Assembly: GCF_016907795.1 (NCBI RefSeq)
Contig: NZ_JAFBCR010000001.1
Coordinates: 2,604,001-2,668,000 of the forward strand
DNA length: 64,000 bases
Direction of reading: 5' to 3'
DNA from: Kocuria palustris
GTDB taxonomy: Bacteria; Actinomycetota; Actinomycetes; Actinomycetales; Micrococcaceae
Part shown: positions 28,861 through 38,699 of the stretch, in pieces
Numbering within the stretch: the first letter of the stretch is position 1
Layout of the letters: each line of letters begins with the position of its first letter
Position numbers and translations under genes: made by a program
The notes under the pieces: generated by a model
Seen by the model: the letters and a program-made list of their open reading frames with translations, nothing else
Database searches by the model: none
What the model was told of the DNA's origin: nothing

Positions 28861-30618
28861 ATGAGCGACAGGGCCAGGCTCGGCACCGGCCGCGAACCCG
28901 CAGCCGACCATGCCGCCGGCGGCTCGTGGTCGGGATCCCGCAGCAGCACCGGCGAGGGACGGGCAGACGCGCCGACCGGCTCCGGGCCTAGCGGTGCCGC
29001 CGCGGGCTCCGGCGAGTCCGGTGCGGGAGAGCTGGCCACGCCGCTGCCGGACCGGGGCCACCGCGCGCTGGCGATCGGCGGCATCGCCAGCGCGGGCACG
29101 GCGGGACGCGGCCCGGAGCTCGGTGCTGCGGGGTACAGCGGCGCCGTCGCAGGGGACGGCGCCGCGCCTGCGGATCCTTCTCCCGGCGCCTCGTCGGAAG
29201 CCGACGTCCAGGCCGGCGATCTCACCTCGGACACGACGGCCGAGGACGGCTCTGCCCCGCAGGAGGGAAGCGGCCGCGATCGGCGCACCCGACGGGCGCA
29301 GCTGCGCACCCTGATGGTGGGTGACTACCCCGCCCTGCGAGGCGTGGTCTCCAACTGGTACCTCCTACTGACCCTGATCGTGCGGCTTCCGTCGGTCATC
29401 CTGCCGCTGACGGTGCTGACCTACGTCACCGCCGTGTCCGGGCAGGAGCTGTGGGGTGCCGCCTGCGCGGGCGCGGTGCACTTGGGTCAGGCGGTCTCGG
29501 TTCTGGCCCTGGTGCGCGGCGACCGGATCCGCCGCCGGCAGTGGATCCTGCTGCTGCACACGCTGCTGCACGTGGGTGTGATCTGCTGGCTCGTCTTCCG
29601 CTTCTCGGAGCAGGCGCAGGACGCGCCCACCGCGCCCTGGCCGTGGCTGCTGTGCCTGCTGGCGGGGCTGTCCGCACCGCAGCTGGGCAACGCGACCCGG
29701 CTGCGCTGGCGCACCATCCTGGAGCAGCGCCGCAGCCTCGACCTGATCCTGCCGAGCATGCGCCATGACGCTGTCATGGACGCCGTTTCCCTGGTGCTCG
29801 GCGCGCTGATCGTGGGCGTCCTGGCGATCACGCTGGGGCCGCTGCTGGGGATCATGGCCGCCGCCGGGCTGCTCGTGCTGTGCACGACCGCCCTGCTGCT
29901 GCACCCCACCGCCGACATCCTGGGCGAGGATGCCCAGAACCATCTGGTTGATCCGACTCATCAGCCGCTCAACTCCGCCATGCGACGCAGGCTGCGCACG
30001 CAGCGGCGCATGCGCTTCCTGCCGGTGGTGGGCGTCGGGTGCATCGGGCTGATGCTGGGCTCGATCCAGATGTGCTTGGTCTACTTCACGGCCTCGGTCG
30101 AGGCCATCGAGACGATCGGGGCCCAGTTCGCGGCCCTGGGCCTCACCGCTGGGGCGGCGGCGGTGATCACCGCAGGCGCGCGCCCGCGTCGTCCCTGGAA
30201 CCTGTGGGTGCTCTTCGGGGCGGTGACGGTGCTCGCCACGCTGCTGATGTCTCTGCCGTCGCGGCCGCTGGGAATGGTCCTCATCCTGGCGGTCCTGGGC
30301 GCTGCGATCGGTCCCACGCTGGTGGCCGTGTTCTCCACGGTCCCGCTGATCACCCCGCTGAGCGAGGTCAGGGGTCTCACTGCTGCCACGAGCGTCCTCA
30401 TCCAGGTGGGGATGGGCCTGGGCGTGGGCCTTGCCGGTGTCATGGGCGACCTGGCCGGCTATGAGACGGCCGCCCTGCTGCCCGTCCTGGCGGCGGCGGC
30501 GCTTCTGGCGACCGTTTTCGTGCTCATGGCGCGACGCAGCCGCGTGCCCCTGGACCTGGTGGGGGAACGGCCGATCCCGGGCACCGAGTCCGTTCCGAGG
30601 ATGCTCTCGGAGGACTGA
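28861..30618 (+). CDS. MFS-type membrane transporter with long disordered N-terminus
   Basis: The 585-residue protein has a long Gly/Ser/Ala/Asp-rich N-terminal region (about residues 1-155). A membrane domain of about 12 helices follows, with loops containing RGDRIRRR and RRRLRTQRRMR, consistent with a major facilitator superfamily member. No substrate signature is seen. The start at ATG 28861 follows CAGGAG; a shorter start would cut the extension but no site supports one. It is divergent from the ADP-ribosylglycohydrolase-like gene, which may indicate shared regulation. Confidence 0.7.
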   Translation: MSDRARLGTGREPAADHAAGGSWSGSRSSTGEGRADAPTGSGPSGAAAGSGESGAGELATPLPDRGHRALAIGGIASAGTAGRGPELGAAGYSGAVAGDGAAPADPSPGASSEADVQAGDLTSDTTAEDGSAPQEGSGRDRRTRRAQLRTLMVGDYPALRGVVSNWYLLLTLIVRLPSVILPLTVLTYVTAVSGQELWGAACAGAVHLGQAVSVLALVRGDRIRRRQWILLLHTLLHVGVICWLVFRFSEQAQDAPTAPWPWLLCLLAGLSAPQLGNATRLRWRTILEQRRSLDLILPSMRHDAVMDAVSLVLGALIVGVLAITLGPLLGIMAAAGLLVLCTTALLLHPTADILGEDAQNHLVDPTHQPLNSAMRRRLRTQRRMRFLPVVGVGCIGLMLGSIQMCLVYFTASVEAIETIGAQFAALGLTAGAAAVITAGARPRRPWNLWVLFGAVTVLATLLMSLPSRPLGMVLILAVLGAAIGPTLVAVFSTVPLITPLSEVRGLTAATSVLIQVGMGLGVGLAGVMGDLAGYETAALLPVLAAAALLATVFVLMARRSRVPLDLVGERPIPGTESVPRMLSED

Positions 30619-30654
30619 GGCCCGGGATCGGCGCGATCGATCAGCGTCCGCGGA

Positions 30655-31365
30655 TCAGTGGCCGCGGTCGAGCCACTCCTGGACATGCGGGGCCTCGGCC
30701 CCGATCGTGGTGGAGTCCCCATGCCCGGTGAGCACCGCCGTGGAATCGGGCAGGGTGAGCAGGCGCTCGCGGATGGACTCGACGATGGTGGGGAAATCCG
30801 AGTACGAGCGCCCCGTGGCTCCGGGACCGCCCTGGAAGAGGGTGTCTCCGGAGAACACCACGCCGCTCAGGGGCTCGACGGGGGAGCCCTGGTCGTCCAC
30901 GACGCCCAGCTCCGGGGCGTAGAGGCACACCGAGCCGGGCGCGTGGCCCGGAGTGTGCAGCGCGCGCAGGCTCAGGGAGCCGATCTGGAACTGCGTGCCC
31001 TCGGCGATCTCGTGATCGGGGGCGGTCTGCGGGTGGGTCTGGTCCCACAGCACGCGATCCTCCGGATGCAGCCAGGTCTGCGCCCCGAGCATCTGGGCCA
31101 CCTGCGGGGCCACGCCCACGTGGTCGTCGTGGCCGTGGGTCAGCACGACCGCTACGACCTCTCGGCCAGCCACCGCCTCCCGCACGGCCTCCGGGGAGTG
31201 CGCGGGATCGATCACCAGGCAGCGCTGGCCGTCCCCGACGATCCAGACGTTGTTCTCCACCTCCCACGTGCCTCCGTCGAGGGAGAAGGTCCCGCTGGTC
31301 ACCACGCGCTCGACGCGCACGGAGCCGTCGGCGGCGGCGGCGACGGTCAGTGGCGCGGTGCTCAT
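30655..31365 (-). CDS. MBL-fold hydrolase (glyoxalase II-like) of the mycothiol formaldehyde pathway
   Basis: The 236-residue protein has the glyoxalase II-type metal motif THGHDDH (His77, His79, Asp81, His82) and [13 protein letters not shown]. Its start overlaps the end of the mycothiol-dependent formaldehyde dehydrogenase gene by four bases (ATGA). In M. tuberculosis the same pair is Rv2259-Rv2260. The context suggests it hydrolyses the S-formylmycothiol produced by the dehydrogenase, or another mycothiol thioester; this is inference. Confidence 0.85.
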   Translation of the reverse strand: MSTAPLTVAAAADGSVRVERVVTSGTFSLDGGTWEVENNVWIVGDGQRCLVIDPAHSPEAVREAVAGREVVAVVLTHGHDDHVGVAPQVAQMLGAQTWLHPEDRVLWDQTHPQTAPDHEIAEGTQFQIGSLSLRALHTPGHAPGSVCLYAPELGVVDDQGSPVEPLSGVVFSGDTLFQGGPGATGRSYSDFPTIVESIRERLLTLPDSTAVLTGHGDSTTIGAEAPHVQEWLDRGH

Positions 31366-32462
31366 TCGCCCACCTCCACGACCGAGCGCAGGACGCGGCC
31401 CTGCTTCATCTTCTCGAAAGCGGACTGGACGTCATCCATGGTGATGCGCTCGGAGACGAAGCTGTCAAGGTCCAGTCGACCCAGGCGGTACTGGTCCACG
31501 AACATGGGGAAGTCGCGCTCGGGCAGGGTGTCGCCGTACCAGGCGGACTTGATGGAGCCGCCGTGGCTGAAGACCTCGGCCAGGTCGATGTCGGTGACCG
31601 TGCCCGGGTTCGGGACGCCCACCAGCACCATGCGACCGGCCAGGTCACGGGCCTCGAAGGCCTGGCGGAAGGTGGGAGCGATGCCCACGGCATCGATCAC
31701 CAGGTCTGCGCCGTGGCCGCCGGTGATCTCGCGGATGGCCTCGACGGGGTCCTTCTCCTTGGAGTTGACCTTGTGCGTGGCGCCGAAGGACTCGGCGGTG
31801 GCCAGCTTCTCGTCGTCGAGGTCCACGGCGATGATCCGCGTGGCTCCACCCAGCTGAGCGCCGGCGATCGCCGCGGTGCCCACGCCGCCGCAGCCGATCA
31901 CGGCCACGGACTCGCCGCGCTTCACGGCACCGGTGTTGAGCACCGCGCCCAGGCCGGCGGTCACGCCGCAGCCGAGCAGCCCGACGGCCGCGCGCTGCTG
32001 CGGCTCGAGGGCACCGCCCGGGATTCGAGTGCACTGACCGGCTGCGACCAGGGTCTTCTCCGCGAAGGCGCCGATGCCCAGGGCGGGCTCGAGCGGGGTG
32101 CCGTCCTGCAGGGTCATCTTCTGTGTGGCGTTGAGGGTGTCGAAGCAGTACCAGGGCTCGCCGCGGTGGCAGGCGCGGCACTGGCCGCACACGGCGCGCC
32201 AGTTGAGGATGACCTCGTCGCCGACGGCGATGTCCGTGACGCCCTCGCCGATGGCGGCCACGCGGCCGGTGGCCTCGTGTCCGAGCAGGAACGGGAAGTC
32301 GTCCGAGACGCCGCCGACCTGGTAGTGCATGTCGGTCTGGCAGACCCCGCAGGTCAGGATGTCCACCAGGGCCTCCCCGGGGCCCGGATCCGGGACCAGG
32401 ATGGTCTCCACGACGGGGGCCTCGTCCTTGGCCTTGACGACGACGGCCTTGACTTCATGCAT
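31362..32462 (-). CDS. S-(hydroxymethyl)mycothiol dehydrogenase / MscR-type alcohol dehydrogenase
   Basis: This zinc-dependent class III alcohol dehydrogenase (366 residues) oxidises the formaldehyde-mycothiol adduct and can also reduce S-nitrosomycothiol. Catalytic zinc ligands are Cys41 (GVCQTDMHY) and His62-Glu63 (GHEATG); structural zinc cysteines are 92, 95, 98 and 106. The cofactor fold contains [13 protein letters not shown]. The start follows GAGGAGCG. Its presence implies that the organism makes mycothiol, a thiol restricted to actinobacteria. Confidence 0.9.
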   Translation of the reverse strand: MHEVKAVVVKAKDEAPVVETILVPDPGPGEALVDILTCGVCQTDMHYQVGGVSDDFPFLLGHEATGRVAAIGEGVTDIAVGDEVILNWRAVCGQCRACHRGEPWYCFDTLNATQKMTLQDGTPLEPALGIGAFAEKTLVAAGQCTRIPGGALEPQQRAAVGLLGCGVTAGLGAVLNTGAVKRGESVAVIGCGGVGTAAIAGAQLGGATRIIAVDLDDEKLATAESFGATHKVNSKEKDPVEAIREITGGHGADLVIDAVGIAPTFRQAFEARDLAGRMVLVGVPNPGTVTDIDLAEVFSHGGSIKSAWYGDTLPERDFPMFVDQYRLGRLDLDSFVSERITMDDVQSAFEKMKQGRVLRSVVEVGE

Positions 32463-32521
32463 GCTGGATCGCTCCTCGTGCGTGTTCGGGACAGATGCTC
32501 GCCGCCGACCCTGGACAAGAC

Positions 32522-32563
32522 GGCGGGAGGCGCCGCGGCACCAGGGCCGCGGCGCCTCCCGCC
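32522..32563 (-). terminator. terminator after the BrkB-like gene
   Basis: A perfect 18-bp stem (32522-32539 with 32546-32563) with loop ACCAGG lies 43 bases after the BrkB-like stop on the minus strand and before the dehydrogenase start. Confidence 0.8.
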
Positions 32564-32605
32564 ACTGTAGCGAACAGCACAGACGTCGTGCCTGGCCCGC
32601 CTGTC

Positions 32606-33769
32606 TCAGACCTCGCGCTGGCGCTGCTCGTCGAGCACGGAGCGGGCCTCGTCGTCGAAGTGGGCGACCTCGTCGCCGTCCTCCGCGCCGGAGTCCTTAC
32701 CGCGCCGGGAGTAGTCCATGCCGGAGTTCGACTCCAGACGCAGCTGGCGGCCCTGGTCGATGAGCTTGTCCTGCTTCTCGATCTTCGTCACGACGGTTCT
32801 GACGTCGCGCGGGGGCAGCTGCAGCGTGTCCTCGGCGGGGATGCCGGCCTGCAGCTCGCGCACCCGCTCGACCTCGGCGTCGATCTCGGCACCCAGCAGG
32901 AGCACGTTGTTGATGATCCACACGCCCAGCAGGCCCAGGATCACGGCGCCGATGACGCCGTAGGTGGCGGTCTGCGTGGCGAACTGCGTGGCGTAGACGG
33001 AGAAAGCGCCGGCGGCCAGGATCGCGCCCAGGATTGCGAAGACCGCACCGGGGGAGATCCAGCGCATCTTGGGCTGGCGGACGTTGGGGGTCCGGTAGTA
33101 CAGGACGGCCACGAGCAGCATGAGCAGCACGAGGATGACGGGCCACTTGGCGATGTTCCACACGGTCACGGCGGTCGAGCCCAGGCCGATGGCATCGCCC
33201 AGGGTCTCCGCGATGCCGCCGGAGAGCAGGATCATCAGGAAGATCAGCACCACGGTGATCACGACCGTCAGCGTGGTCAGCAGCATGGACAGCTTGAGCT
33301 TGACGAAGCCGCGGCCCTCCTCGACCTCGTAGATCCGGTTCATGGCCCGGGAGAACGCACCGACGTAGCCGGAGGCCGTCCACAGTCCGGTGGCCACACC
33401 GATGATCAGGGCGATGATGCCGCCGCCGGTCGAGCTGGTGAGGTTGTTGATCGGCTCGGAGAGCAGCTCGTTGAGCTCCGGCGGGACGCGTCCGTCCAGG
33501 AAGCCGGTGATCGCCTGCGTGGTCTGCTCGCCCTGGCCGAACACGCCCAGCAGGGAGACGACGGCCAGCAGGCCGGGGAAGATCGCCGAGACCGTGAAGT
33601 AGGTCAGCGCTGCGGCCAGGTCCGTGCAGCCGTCCTGCGTGAACTCCGCGAACGACCGCTTGAGGACATAGCCCCACTTTATCTTGGTCGGCGAGTCCGG
33701 CTTCGAGCTGCTCTCGGCCGCGGGGGCCTTGGCGCGCTCCAGGGTCTCGCGAAGGTTGTTCTTCGCCAC
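32606..33769 (-). CDS. YihY/BrkB-family membrane protein
   Basis: The 387-residue protein belongs to the YihY/BrkB family (formerly mis-annotated as ribonuclease BN). The signature [20 protein letters not shown] is near residue 55, with about six membrane helices and a polar, charged C-terminal tail. The family function is unsettled (proposed transporter). The GTG at 33769 follows AAGGAG. The gene is followed by a strong terminator and stands alone. Confidence 0.88.
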   Translation of the reverse strand: MAKNNLRETLERAKAPAAESSSKPDSPTKIKWGYVLKRSFAEFTQDGCTDLAAALTYFTVSAIFPGLLAVVSLLGVFGQGEQTTQAITGFLDGRVPPELNELLSEPINNLTSSTGGGIIALIIGVATGLWTASGYVGAFSRAMNRIYEVEEGRGFVKLKLSMLLTTLTVVITVVLIFLMILLSGGIAETLGDAIGLGSTAVTVWNIAKWPVILVLLMLLVAVLYYRTPNVRQPKMRWISPGAVFAILGAILAAGAFSVYATQFATQTATYGVIGAVILGLLGVWIINNVLLLGAEIDAEVERVRELQAGIPAEDTLQLPPRDVRTVVTKIEKQDKLIDQGRQLRLESNSGMDYSRRGKDSGAEDGDEVAHFDDEARSVLDEQRQREV

Positions 33770-33979
33770 GTGGGGCTCCTTGCTGAGGGTCGAGGGGGAA
33801 CTAGGATCGCTCGTGAGCTCGGGCGGCCGTCGCGATCCGGAAGTTCAGTGTACTGAGATCCGGCCCGCGGACCCGGGAGCCGGCGCCCCCCCCCGTCGCT
33901 CCGACGCGCCGGGCAGGGCGGGTCGAGGCGGCAGGGTCCGCATGGTGCAGGGCGCGGACCGGGGAGGTCCGTGCGGGGA

Positions 33980-34453
33980 TCAGTCGGTCAGGCTGTGGCG
34001 CAGCCGATCGGAGAGCCGGGTCAGGATGCGCAGCTCCTCCGAGTCCAGCCCGGCGACCATGAGCTCGTGCACGTGGCGGTCGAAGTGCTCCGCGATGCGC
34101 TGCTGCAGGTCCTTGCCGTCCTCGGTGAGCCTGATGCGCAGGCCGCGCAGGTCCTGGGGATCCTGCCAGCGGTGGACGAGGCCCTTGGCCTCGAGCCTCT
34201 CGAGCATGCGGGAGAGGCTGGACTGCGTGAGGAGGACATACTCGTTGAGCTCGTTCAGGCGGATGCCGCGGGCGTCGGAGCGGGCCAGGTTGAACAGGAC
34301 GTCGTATTCGCGCATGGACAGATCCGCGAACTCCTCCTGTCGCTGGAGCTTGCGCATGACGGTGACCTGGGCTCGGTACAGGGCCTCCCATGCAGTGGTG
34401 GAGGTCTCTACGGGGTCGTTGTCAGATTCTCTGGTGGGCACGAGCCAGATCAT
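33980..34453 (-). CDS. MarR-family transcriptional regulator
   Basis: The 157-residue winged-helix protein contains the MarR core: helix EFADLSMREYDVLFNLA, recognition region LTQSSLSRMLERLEAKGLV and wing DPQDLRGLRIRLTEDG. It contains no Cys. The target is unknown: it is not next to an obvious efflux or resistance gene, and 210 bases separate it from the BrkB-like gene on the same strand. Its upstream region (34454-34593) is relatively AT-rich for this genome and is the likely operator area. Confidence 0.85.
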   Translation of the reverse strand: MIWLVPTRESDNDPVETSTTAWEALYRAQVTVMRKLQRQEEFADLSMREYDVLFNLARSDARGIRLNELNEYVLLTQSSLSRMLERLEAKGLVHRWQDPQDLRGLRIRLTEDGKDLQQRIAEHFDRHVHELMVAGLDSEELRILTRLSDRLRHSLTD

Positions 34454-34593
34454 ATGTCATCCAAGTCGAATGCATGATTCTTCCGTGTCCACCGAAAGGC
34501 GCCTGTGTCCGGAGAAAAGGTCGGGGACAGTTCCGACGGCGGTCTCCGTCCGTGTCTGTGGCCTGCAACGTCACGGAAGGACGGGCCGGGACG

Positions 34594-34631
34594 ACGACGG
34601 CCTCCCATGCATATGCATGGGAGGCCGTCGT
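34594..34631. terminator. 38-bp perfect palindrome, terminator of mqo
   Basis: Bases 34594-34612 and 34613-34631 are exact inverted copies with no spacer, centred on TGCATATGCA. It lies 38 bases after the mqo stop on the minus strand and fits a terminator hairpin, although no T-run follows on either strand. Confidence 0.65.
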
Positions 34632-34669
34632 TCAGGCGTGCGTCATGAAAGCGCTCGCAGGCTATCTGC

Positions 34670-36148
34670 TCATCGGATTCCGAGGGTCTTTGCGGTGTGG
34701 CCCATGATCTCGTCGGCCAGCGCCGGGTTCTCATCGAGCTGCTGACCCAGCGAGGGGATCAGGTCGGTGAGGCGGGACTTCCAGGCCGCGGAGTGGTTCG
34801 GGAAGCAGCGTCCCAGCAGGTCGATCATGATCGGGACCGCGGTCGAGGCGCCCGGGGAGGCGCCCAGGAGGCCTGCGATCGAGCCGTCGTCGGCGGTGAT
34901 CAGCTCCGTGCCGAACTGCAGCACGCCGCCCTTCTTCTTGTCCTTGCGCATGACCTGCACGCGCTGGCCGGCGTGGACGAGCTCCCACTCCTCGGCCTGG
35001 GCCTGCGGGTAGAACTCGCGCAGGGCCTCCATGCGCTGGTCCTTGTTCTTGGCCAGCTCGGAGAGCAGGTACTTGACCAGGTCCAGGTTGGCCAGGCCTG
35101 CGCGGGCCATGGGGTAGATGTTGTCGGGGCGCACGGACTTGGGCAGGTCCAGCAGGGAGCCCTGCTTGAGGAAGTTCGGCTTGAAGCCGCCGTAGGGGCC
35201 GAACAGCAGCGACTTCTTCCCGTTCTCGTAGCGGGTGTCCAGGTGCGGCACCGACATGGGCGGGGCGCCGACGGCCGCCTGGCCGTAGACCTTGGCGTCG
35301 TGGCGCTCGGCGGTGCTGGGGTTGGAATTGCGCAGCCACAGCCCGGAGACCGGGAAGCCGCCGAAGCCCTTGATCTCCGGGATCCCCGACTTCTGCAGCA
35401 GCGGCAGGGCTCCGCCGCCGGCGCCGACGAACACGAACTTGGCGCGGATCTCGCGGGAGTCCTCCGAGTTCAGGCGGTTCTGGGTGCGCACGATCCAGGT
35501 GCCGTCCGGCTGGCGGTCCAGGTTCTGCACCTGGACGCCGGTGCGGATCTCGGCGCCGTTGGCCTCCATGTGCCGGATCAGCTGGCGGGTCAGCTCGCCG
35601 AAGTTGACGTCGGTGCCTTCCGGGGCGAAGGAAGCGGCCACGGGGCCGGCGCCGCGGCCCTCCTGGGTCAGCGGGGCCCACTGGGCGATCTGGTCGCGGT
35701 CCTCGGAGAGCTCGAGGCGCTCGAAGAGCTTGTGCTGCGAGAAGGACTCGTGGCGGGCCCGCAGGTACTCCACGTGGTCCGCGTTGAAGACCATGGAGAT
35801 GTGCGGGACCGGGTTGATGAACGAGCCCGGCTCGCCGAGCTTGCCCTCGCTGACGAGCGTGGACCAGAACTGGCGCGAGACCTGGAACTGCTCGTTGATC
35901 TTCACGGCCTTGGTGGCATCGACCGTGCCGTCCGCGGCGCGCGGGGCGTAGTTGAGCTCGCACAGGGCGGAGTGCCCGGTGCCGGCGTTGTTCCACACCG
36001 CCGAGCTCTCCTGGCCCACGTGGTCGAGGCGCTCGAGCAGGGTGATGCTCCAGCTCGGCTCGAGTTCCGTGAGCATGGCGCCCAGGGTCGCGGACATGAT
36101 GCCGCCGCCCACCAGGACGACGTCGGTGGATTCCATGGTCTTGGTCAC
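34670..36148 (-). CDS. mqo: malate:quinone oxidoreductase
   Basis: Mqo is a peripheral membrane FAD enzyme that oxidises malate to oxaloacetate and passes electrons to quinone, serving the TCA cycle and respiration. The 492-residue protein begins with the FAD-binding VVLVGGGIMSATLGAML and includes SAVWNNAGTGHSA, GPVAASFAPEGTDVNFG and PGASTAVPIMIDLL. Length is normal for the family. The GTG at 36148 follows GGAGG. It gives an alternative to NAD-linked malate dehydrogenase, as in Corynebacterium and Micrococcaceae. Confidence 0.95.
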   Translation of the reverse strand: MTKTMESTDVVLVGGGIMSATLGAMLTELEPSWSITLLERLDHVGQESSAVWNNAGTGHSALCELNYAPRAADGTVDATKAVKINEQFQVSRQFWSTLVSEGKLGEPGSFINPVPHISMVFNADHVEYLRARHESFSQHKLFERLELSEDRDQIAQWAPLTQEGRGAGPVAASFAPEGTDVNFGELTRQLIRHMEANGAEIRTGVQVQNLDRQPDGTWIVRTQNRLNSEDSREIRAKFVFVGAGGGALPLLQKSGIPEIKGFGGFPVSGLWLRNSNPSTAERHDAKVYGQAAVGAPPMSVPHLDTRYENGKKSLLFGPYGGFKPNFLKQGSLLDLPKSVRPDNIYPMARAGLANLDLVKYLLSELAKNKDQRMEALREFYPQAQAEEWELVHAGQRVQVMRKDKKKGGVLQFGTELITADDGSIAGLLGASPGASTAVPIMIDLLGRCFPNHSAAWKSRLTDLIPSLGQQLDENPALADEIMGHTAKTLGIR

Positions 36149-36254
36149 GTGAAGAGGCCTCCGTCTGCTCGGGCGCGGAGATCAGCTGCCCTGGACCCGG
36201 GCCTCCGCGCGCGTGGTCGCCCCCAGGCTACTCCGTCGTGGGCCGTGCCTGCGG

Positions 36255-37877
36255 TCACGACTGGGTGAGCTCGACCTCGCGGAAGGGCTCGAAGCCCGTG
36301 GAGGACAGGGGGAAGGACGCCGTGCGCTGATTCACGGCCACGGCAGTGATGGGGAAGGCCAGGGGCAGCGCGGCGCGGTGCTGGGCGACCTGGTCGCCGA
36401 CTCTGCTGTAGAGCTCCTGGCGCTGCTCGCCGTCCGGGACCTCCGCGGCCTCCTCGATGAGCTCGTGGAGGCTCTCGGATCGCAGGTCGAGCTCCGGGGT
36501 GGTCGCGGAGAAGAGCACGGCCGTGAAGAAGTCCTGATCGCGCAGCCCGCCGCTGAGGCCGCTGAGGAAGAGGTCGTGATCGGCGGAGCGGGTGCGCAGG
36601 CTCTGCGCGTAGGTGCTCCAGGGCAGCGGCACCGGCTCGATCTCGAACCCGCAGCGCACCAGCTGCTCCGAGATGTCGGCGTAGAGCCGCTCCGGCTCCA
36701 GCGCCCAGGAGCGGGAGGCTCCGGTGGGGTAGGCGAAGCGCAGGGGCGTGCCGTCGTAGCCGGCGTCCTCGAGGGCCCGGCGCGCGTCCTGCGGGTTGTA
36801 GTCGGGGTATCCGGAGGTGCCGTCGGGGATGTTGAAGCGGGCTGGCATGAAGTCCTGGGCCACCCCGGTGCCCTCGGGGTAGTGCTCGCGCACCAGCGCC
36901 TGCCGATCGATCGCGGACATCACCGCGCCGCGGACCTCGAGGGAGTCCAGCCACTTCGACGAGGTGTGGATGCCCAGGTAGGACAGGGCATAGGGGTCGC
37001 GCTGCAGGACCTGGACGCCGTCGCGGGCCAGCGGCGCGAAGTCCGAGAGCCCGACCAGGTCGTAGCCGTCCACGCGTCCGGTCTCCAGGGCGATGTAGCG
37101 CATGCGGGGGTCGAGGATCGCCACGAACGACAGGCGGCCGATGTCTCCGGTGCCGTTCCAGTGCTCGGGAAAGGACTCGAGCTCGATGGGATCGTCCGGG
37201 AGCTGGCCTGCGCCCGGGTCGAGTCCGCGCACCACGCGGAACGGCCCAGTGCCCACGGGCGCGGTGCCGACGGTGTCGTCGTCGATCGAGGCGCTCGAGG
37301 CGATCCCGAAGGCCGGGTGCGTCAGGCACGTGACCAGGGCGGGGAAGCGGCGGGTCAGCAGCAGGCGGAAGGTGTGCTCGTCGACCGCCTCGCAGCCGTC
37401 GTAGAGGCTTCCCTGGGGGGTGCCGCGGCGGAAGATGGCATCGAACAGGCTGTGCCGCCCGGTCGCGGTGTCTCGCACGGAGGCCGCCGCCCAGCGCTCG
37501 AAGTTGCGGCAGACGCTCTGGGCGGTGAGCTTCTCGCCGTCGTGGAAGACGACGTCGCGGCGCAGAGCGAAGTCGAGGGTGCGTCCGTCGTCGGAGGCGG
37601 CCCAGCTCACCGCGAGCGCGGGCACGGCCTCGCCGGTCAGGGAATCCGGGGCCACGAGGCCGTCGAGCACCTGGCGGGCCACGCGATTGGTCTCCACGTT
37701 GTCCGTGAGCGTGGGGTCCAGCGTGGGGGCCGTGGCCGCATTGGCGAACACGTACGGCCGCTGCGATGCGCTCTGCTCCTCGGAGGCGGAGTCGGCTTCC
37801 GATCCCCGTGAGCAGCCGGCCAGCGCCAGGGCGGAGGCGCCGAGCAGCAGCGCTCGGCGGGTCGGCTGGGCGCTCAC
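36255..37877 (-). CDS. ABC transporter substrate-binding lipoprotein (peptide type, SBP_bac_5)
   Basis: The 540-residue exported lipoprotein has a basic TRRALLLG start, a hydrophobic core and the lipobox LAGC with lipidated Cys22. The mature part shows family 5 features such as PALAVSWAASDDGRTLDFAL and FHDGEKLTAQSV. Such proteins bind peptides, nickel or glycosides; the ligand is unknown. The GTG at 37877 is preceded by a near-perfect AGGAGGA; a longer frame to 37991 would run into the tRNA-Leu gene and is rejected. No permease or ATPase genes adjoin, so it is an orphan receptor. Confidence 0.86.
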   Translation of the reverse strand: MSAQPTRRALLLGASALALAGCSRGSEADSASEEQSASQRPYVFANAATAPTLDPTLTDNVETNRVARQVLDGLVAPDSLTGEAVPALAVSWAASDDGRTLDFALRRDVVFHDGEKLTAQSVCRNFERWAAASVRDTATGRHSLFDAIFRRGTPQGSLYDGCEAVDEHTFRLLLTRRFPALVTCLTHPAFGIASSASIDDDTVGTAPVGTGPFRVVRGLDPGAGQLPDDPIELESFPEHWNGTGDIGRLSFVAILDPRMRYIALETGRVDGYDLVGLSDFAPLARDGVQVLQRDPYALSYLGIHTSSKWLDSLEVRGAVMSAIDRQALVREHYPEGTGVAQDFMPARFNIPDGTSGYPDYNPQDARRALEDAGYDGTPLRFAYPTGASRSWALEPERLYADISEQLVRCGFEIEPVPLPWSTYAQSLRTRSADHDLFLSGLSGGLRDQDFFTAVLFSATTPELDLRSESLHELIEEAAEVPDGEQRQELYSRVGDQVAQHRAALPLAFPITAVAVNQRTASFPLSSTGFEPFREVELTQS

Positions 37878-37954
37878 GATTCCTCCTGGGGCTGGTCTCG
37901 GTCGGGGACGGCGGTGCGGGAGCGCGCGGGCGATGAGCAGGCGCACTGCGGGAG

Positions 37955-38034
37955 TGCGCGAGGCGGGACTCGAACCCGCACGCCGGAGCACAGGAACCTA
38001 AATCCTGCGTGTCTGCCAGTTCCACCACTCGCGC
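37955..38034 (-). tRNA. tRNA-Leu (anticodon TAG)
   Basis: On the minus strand the GCGCGAG / CTCGCGC acceptor, a CAGGA-TTTAGGT-TCCTG anticodon arm (anticodon TAG, reading CUN) and a T-arm with GGTTCGAGTCC form a class II tRNA. CCA is not encoded. Confidence 0.93.
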
Positions 38035-38101
38035 TCGCCCCGCACTGCGGGGGCCGCCCGATCATACCGTCGACGGAGCCGACGACGACGGCCGCAGCGC
38101 C

Positions 38102-38575
38102 TCAGTCCTCCAGGCCGAGGTCCCGGCGCAGCTTGGCCACGTGGCCCTTGGCGCGCACGTTGTACTGGGCGAGCTCGACGACGCCGTCGGCGTCGACGAC
38201 GATCGTGGAGCGGATCAGTCCCTCGTAGACCTTGCCGTAGTTCTTCTTCTCGCCCCAGGCGCCCCAGCGCTCGGCGACCTCGTGATCGGGGTCCGAGAGC
38301 AGGGGGAAGCCGAGCGACTCCTTCTGCGCGAAGCGCTCGAGAGCGGCGGGGGCATCGGGGGAGATGCCCAGGACCTCGAAGCCGTCGGCGCGGAAGCGCT
38401 CCAGGCGGTCCTGGAAGTCGCAGGCCTGGGTGGTGCAGCCCGGGGTGGAGGCCTTCGGGTAGAAGTAGACGATGACCCGCCTGCCGCGCAGCCCGGACAG
38501 GGTGACCTCCTCGCCTGCGGCATCGGTGAGGGTGAAGTCAGGGGCCTTCTCTCCGGGGGTCAGTCGCTGGGACAT
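38102..38575 (-). CDS. bcp: thioredoxin-dependent thiol peroxidase (Bcp/PrxQ)
   Basis: This 157-residue peroxiredoxin reduces hydroperoxides using thioredoxin. The peroxidatic Cys47 and resolving Cys52 sit in STPGCTTQACDF, the arrangement of the Bcp/PrxQ group. FTLTDAAGEEVTLSGLRGR and FPLLSDPDHEVAERWGAWG also match. The start follows AAGGAG. It is divergent from a MarR regulator at 38700, 124 bases away, which might control it, though operators were not identified. Confidence 0.93.
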   Translation of the reverse strand: MSQRLTPGEKAPDFTLTDAAGEEVTLSGLRGRRVIVYFYPKASTPGCTTQACDFQDRLERFRADGFEVLGISPDAPAALERFAQKESLGFPLLSDPDHEVAERWGAWGEKKNYGKVYEGLIRSTIVVDADGVVELAQYNVRAKGHVAKLRRDLGLED

Positions 38576-38687
38576 GTTCGGACTCCTTCGTCGCTGTCGG
38601 GTGCTGCTGACATGGTCGCAGATCGGCCTGATCCGGCAGTCGGGGCGGGACCCATGCGGCAGTGAGGATTGCTTCCCTCGTCATGGT

Positions 38688-38693
38688 TACAAT
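38688..38693 (+). promoter_or_regulatory. -10 box, probably leaderless
   Basis: TACAAT lies 6 bases before the ATG at 38700, with no ribosome binding site. Confidence 0.65.
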
Positions 38694-38699
38694 CGTGTC

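Noticed and set aside
33845-33856. TCAGT-GT-ACTGA repeat upstream of the BrkB-like gene as an operator
   Set aside because: Arms of only five bases, no second copy found by eye, and about 75 bases from the start codon; too weak to call.
37878-37991. N-terminal extension of the substrate-binding lipoprotein
   Set aside because: It would run into the tRNA-Leu gene (37955-38034). The GTG at 37877 has an AGGAGGA site and gives a proper lipoprotein signal.
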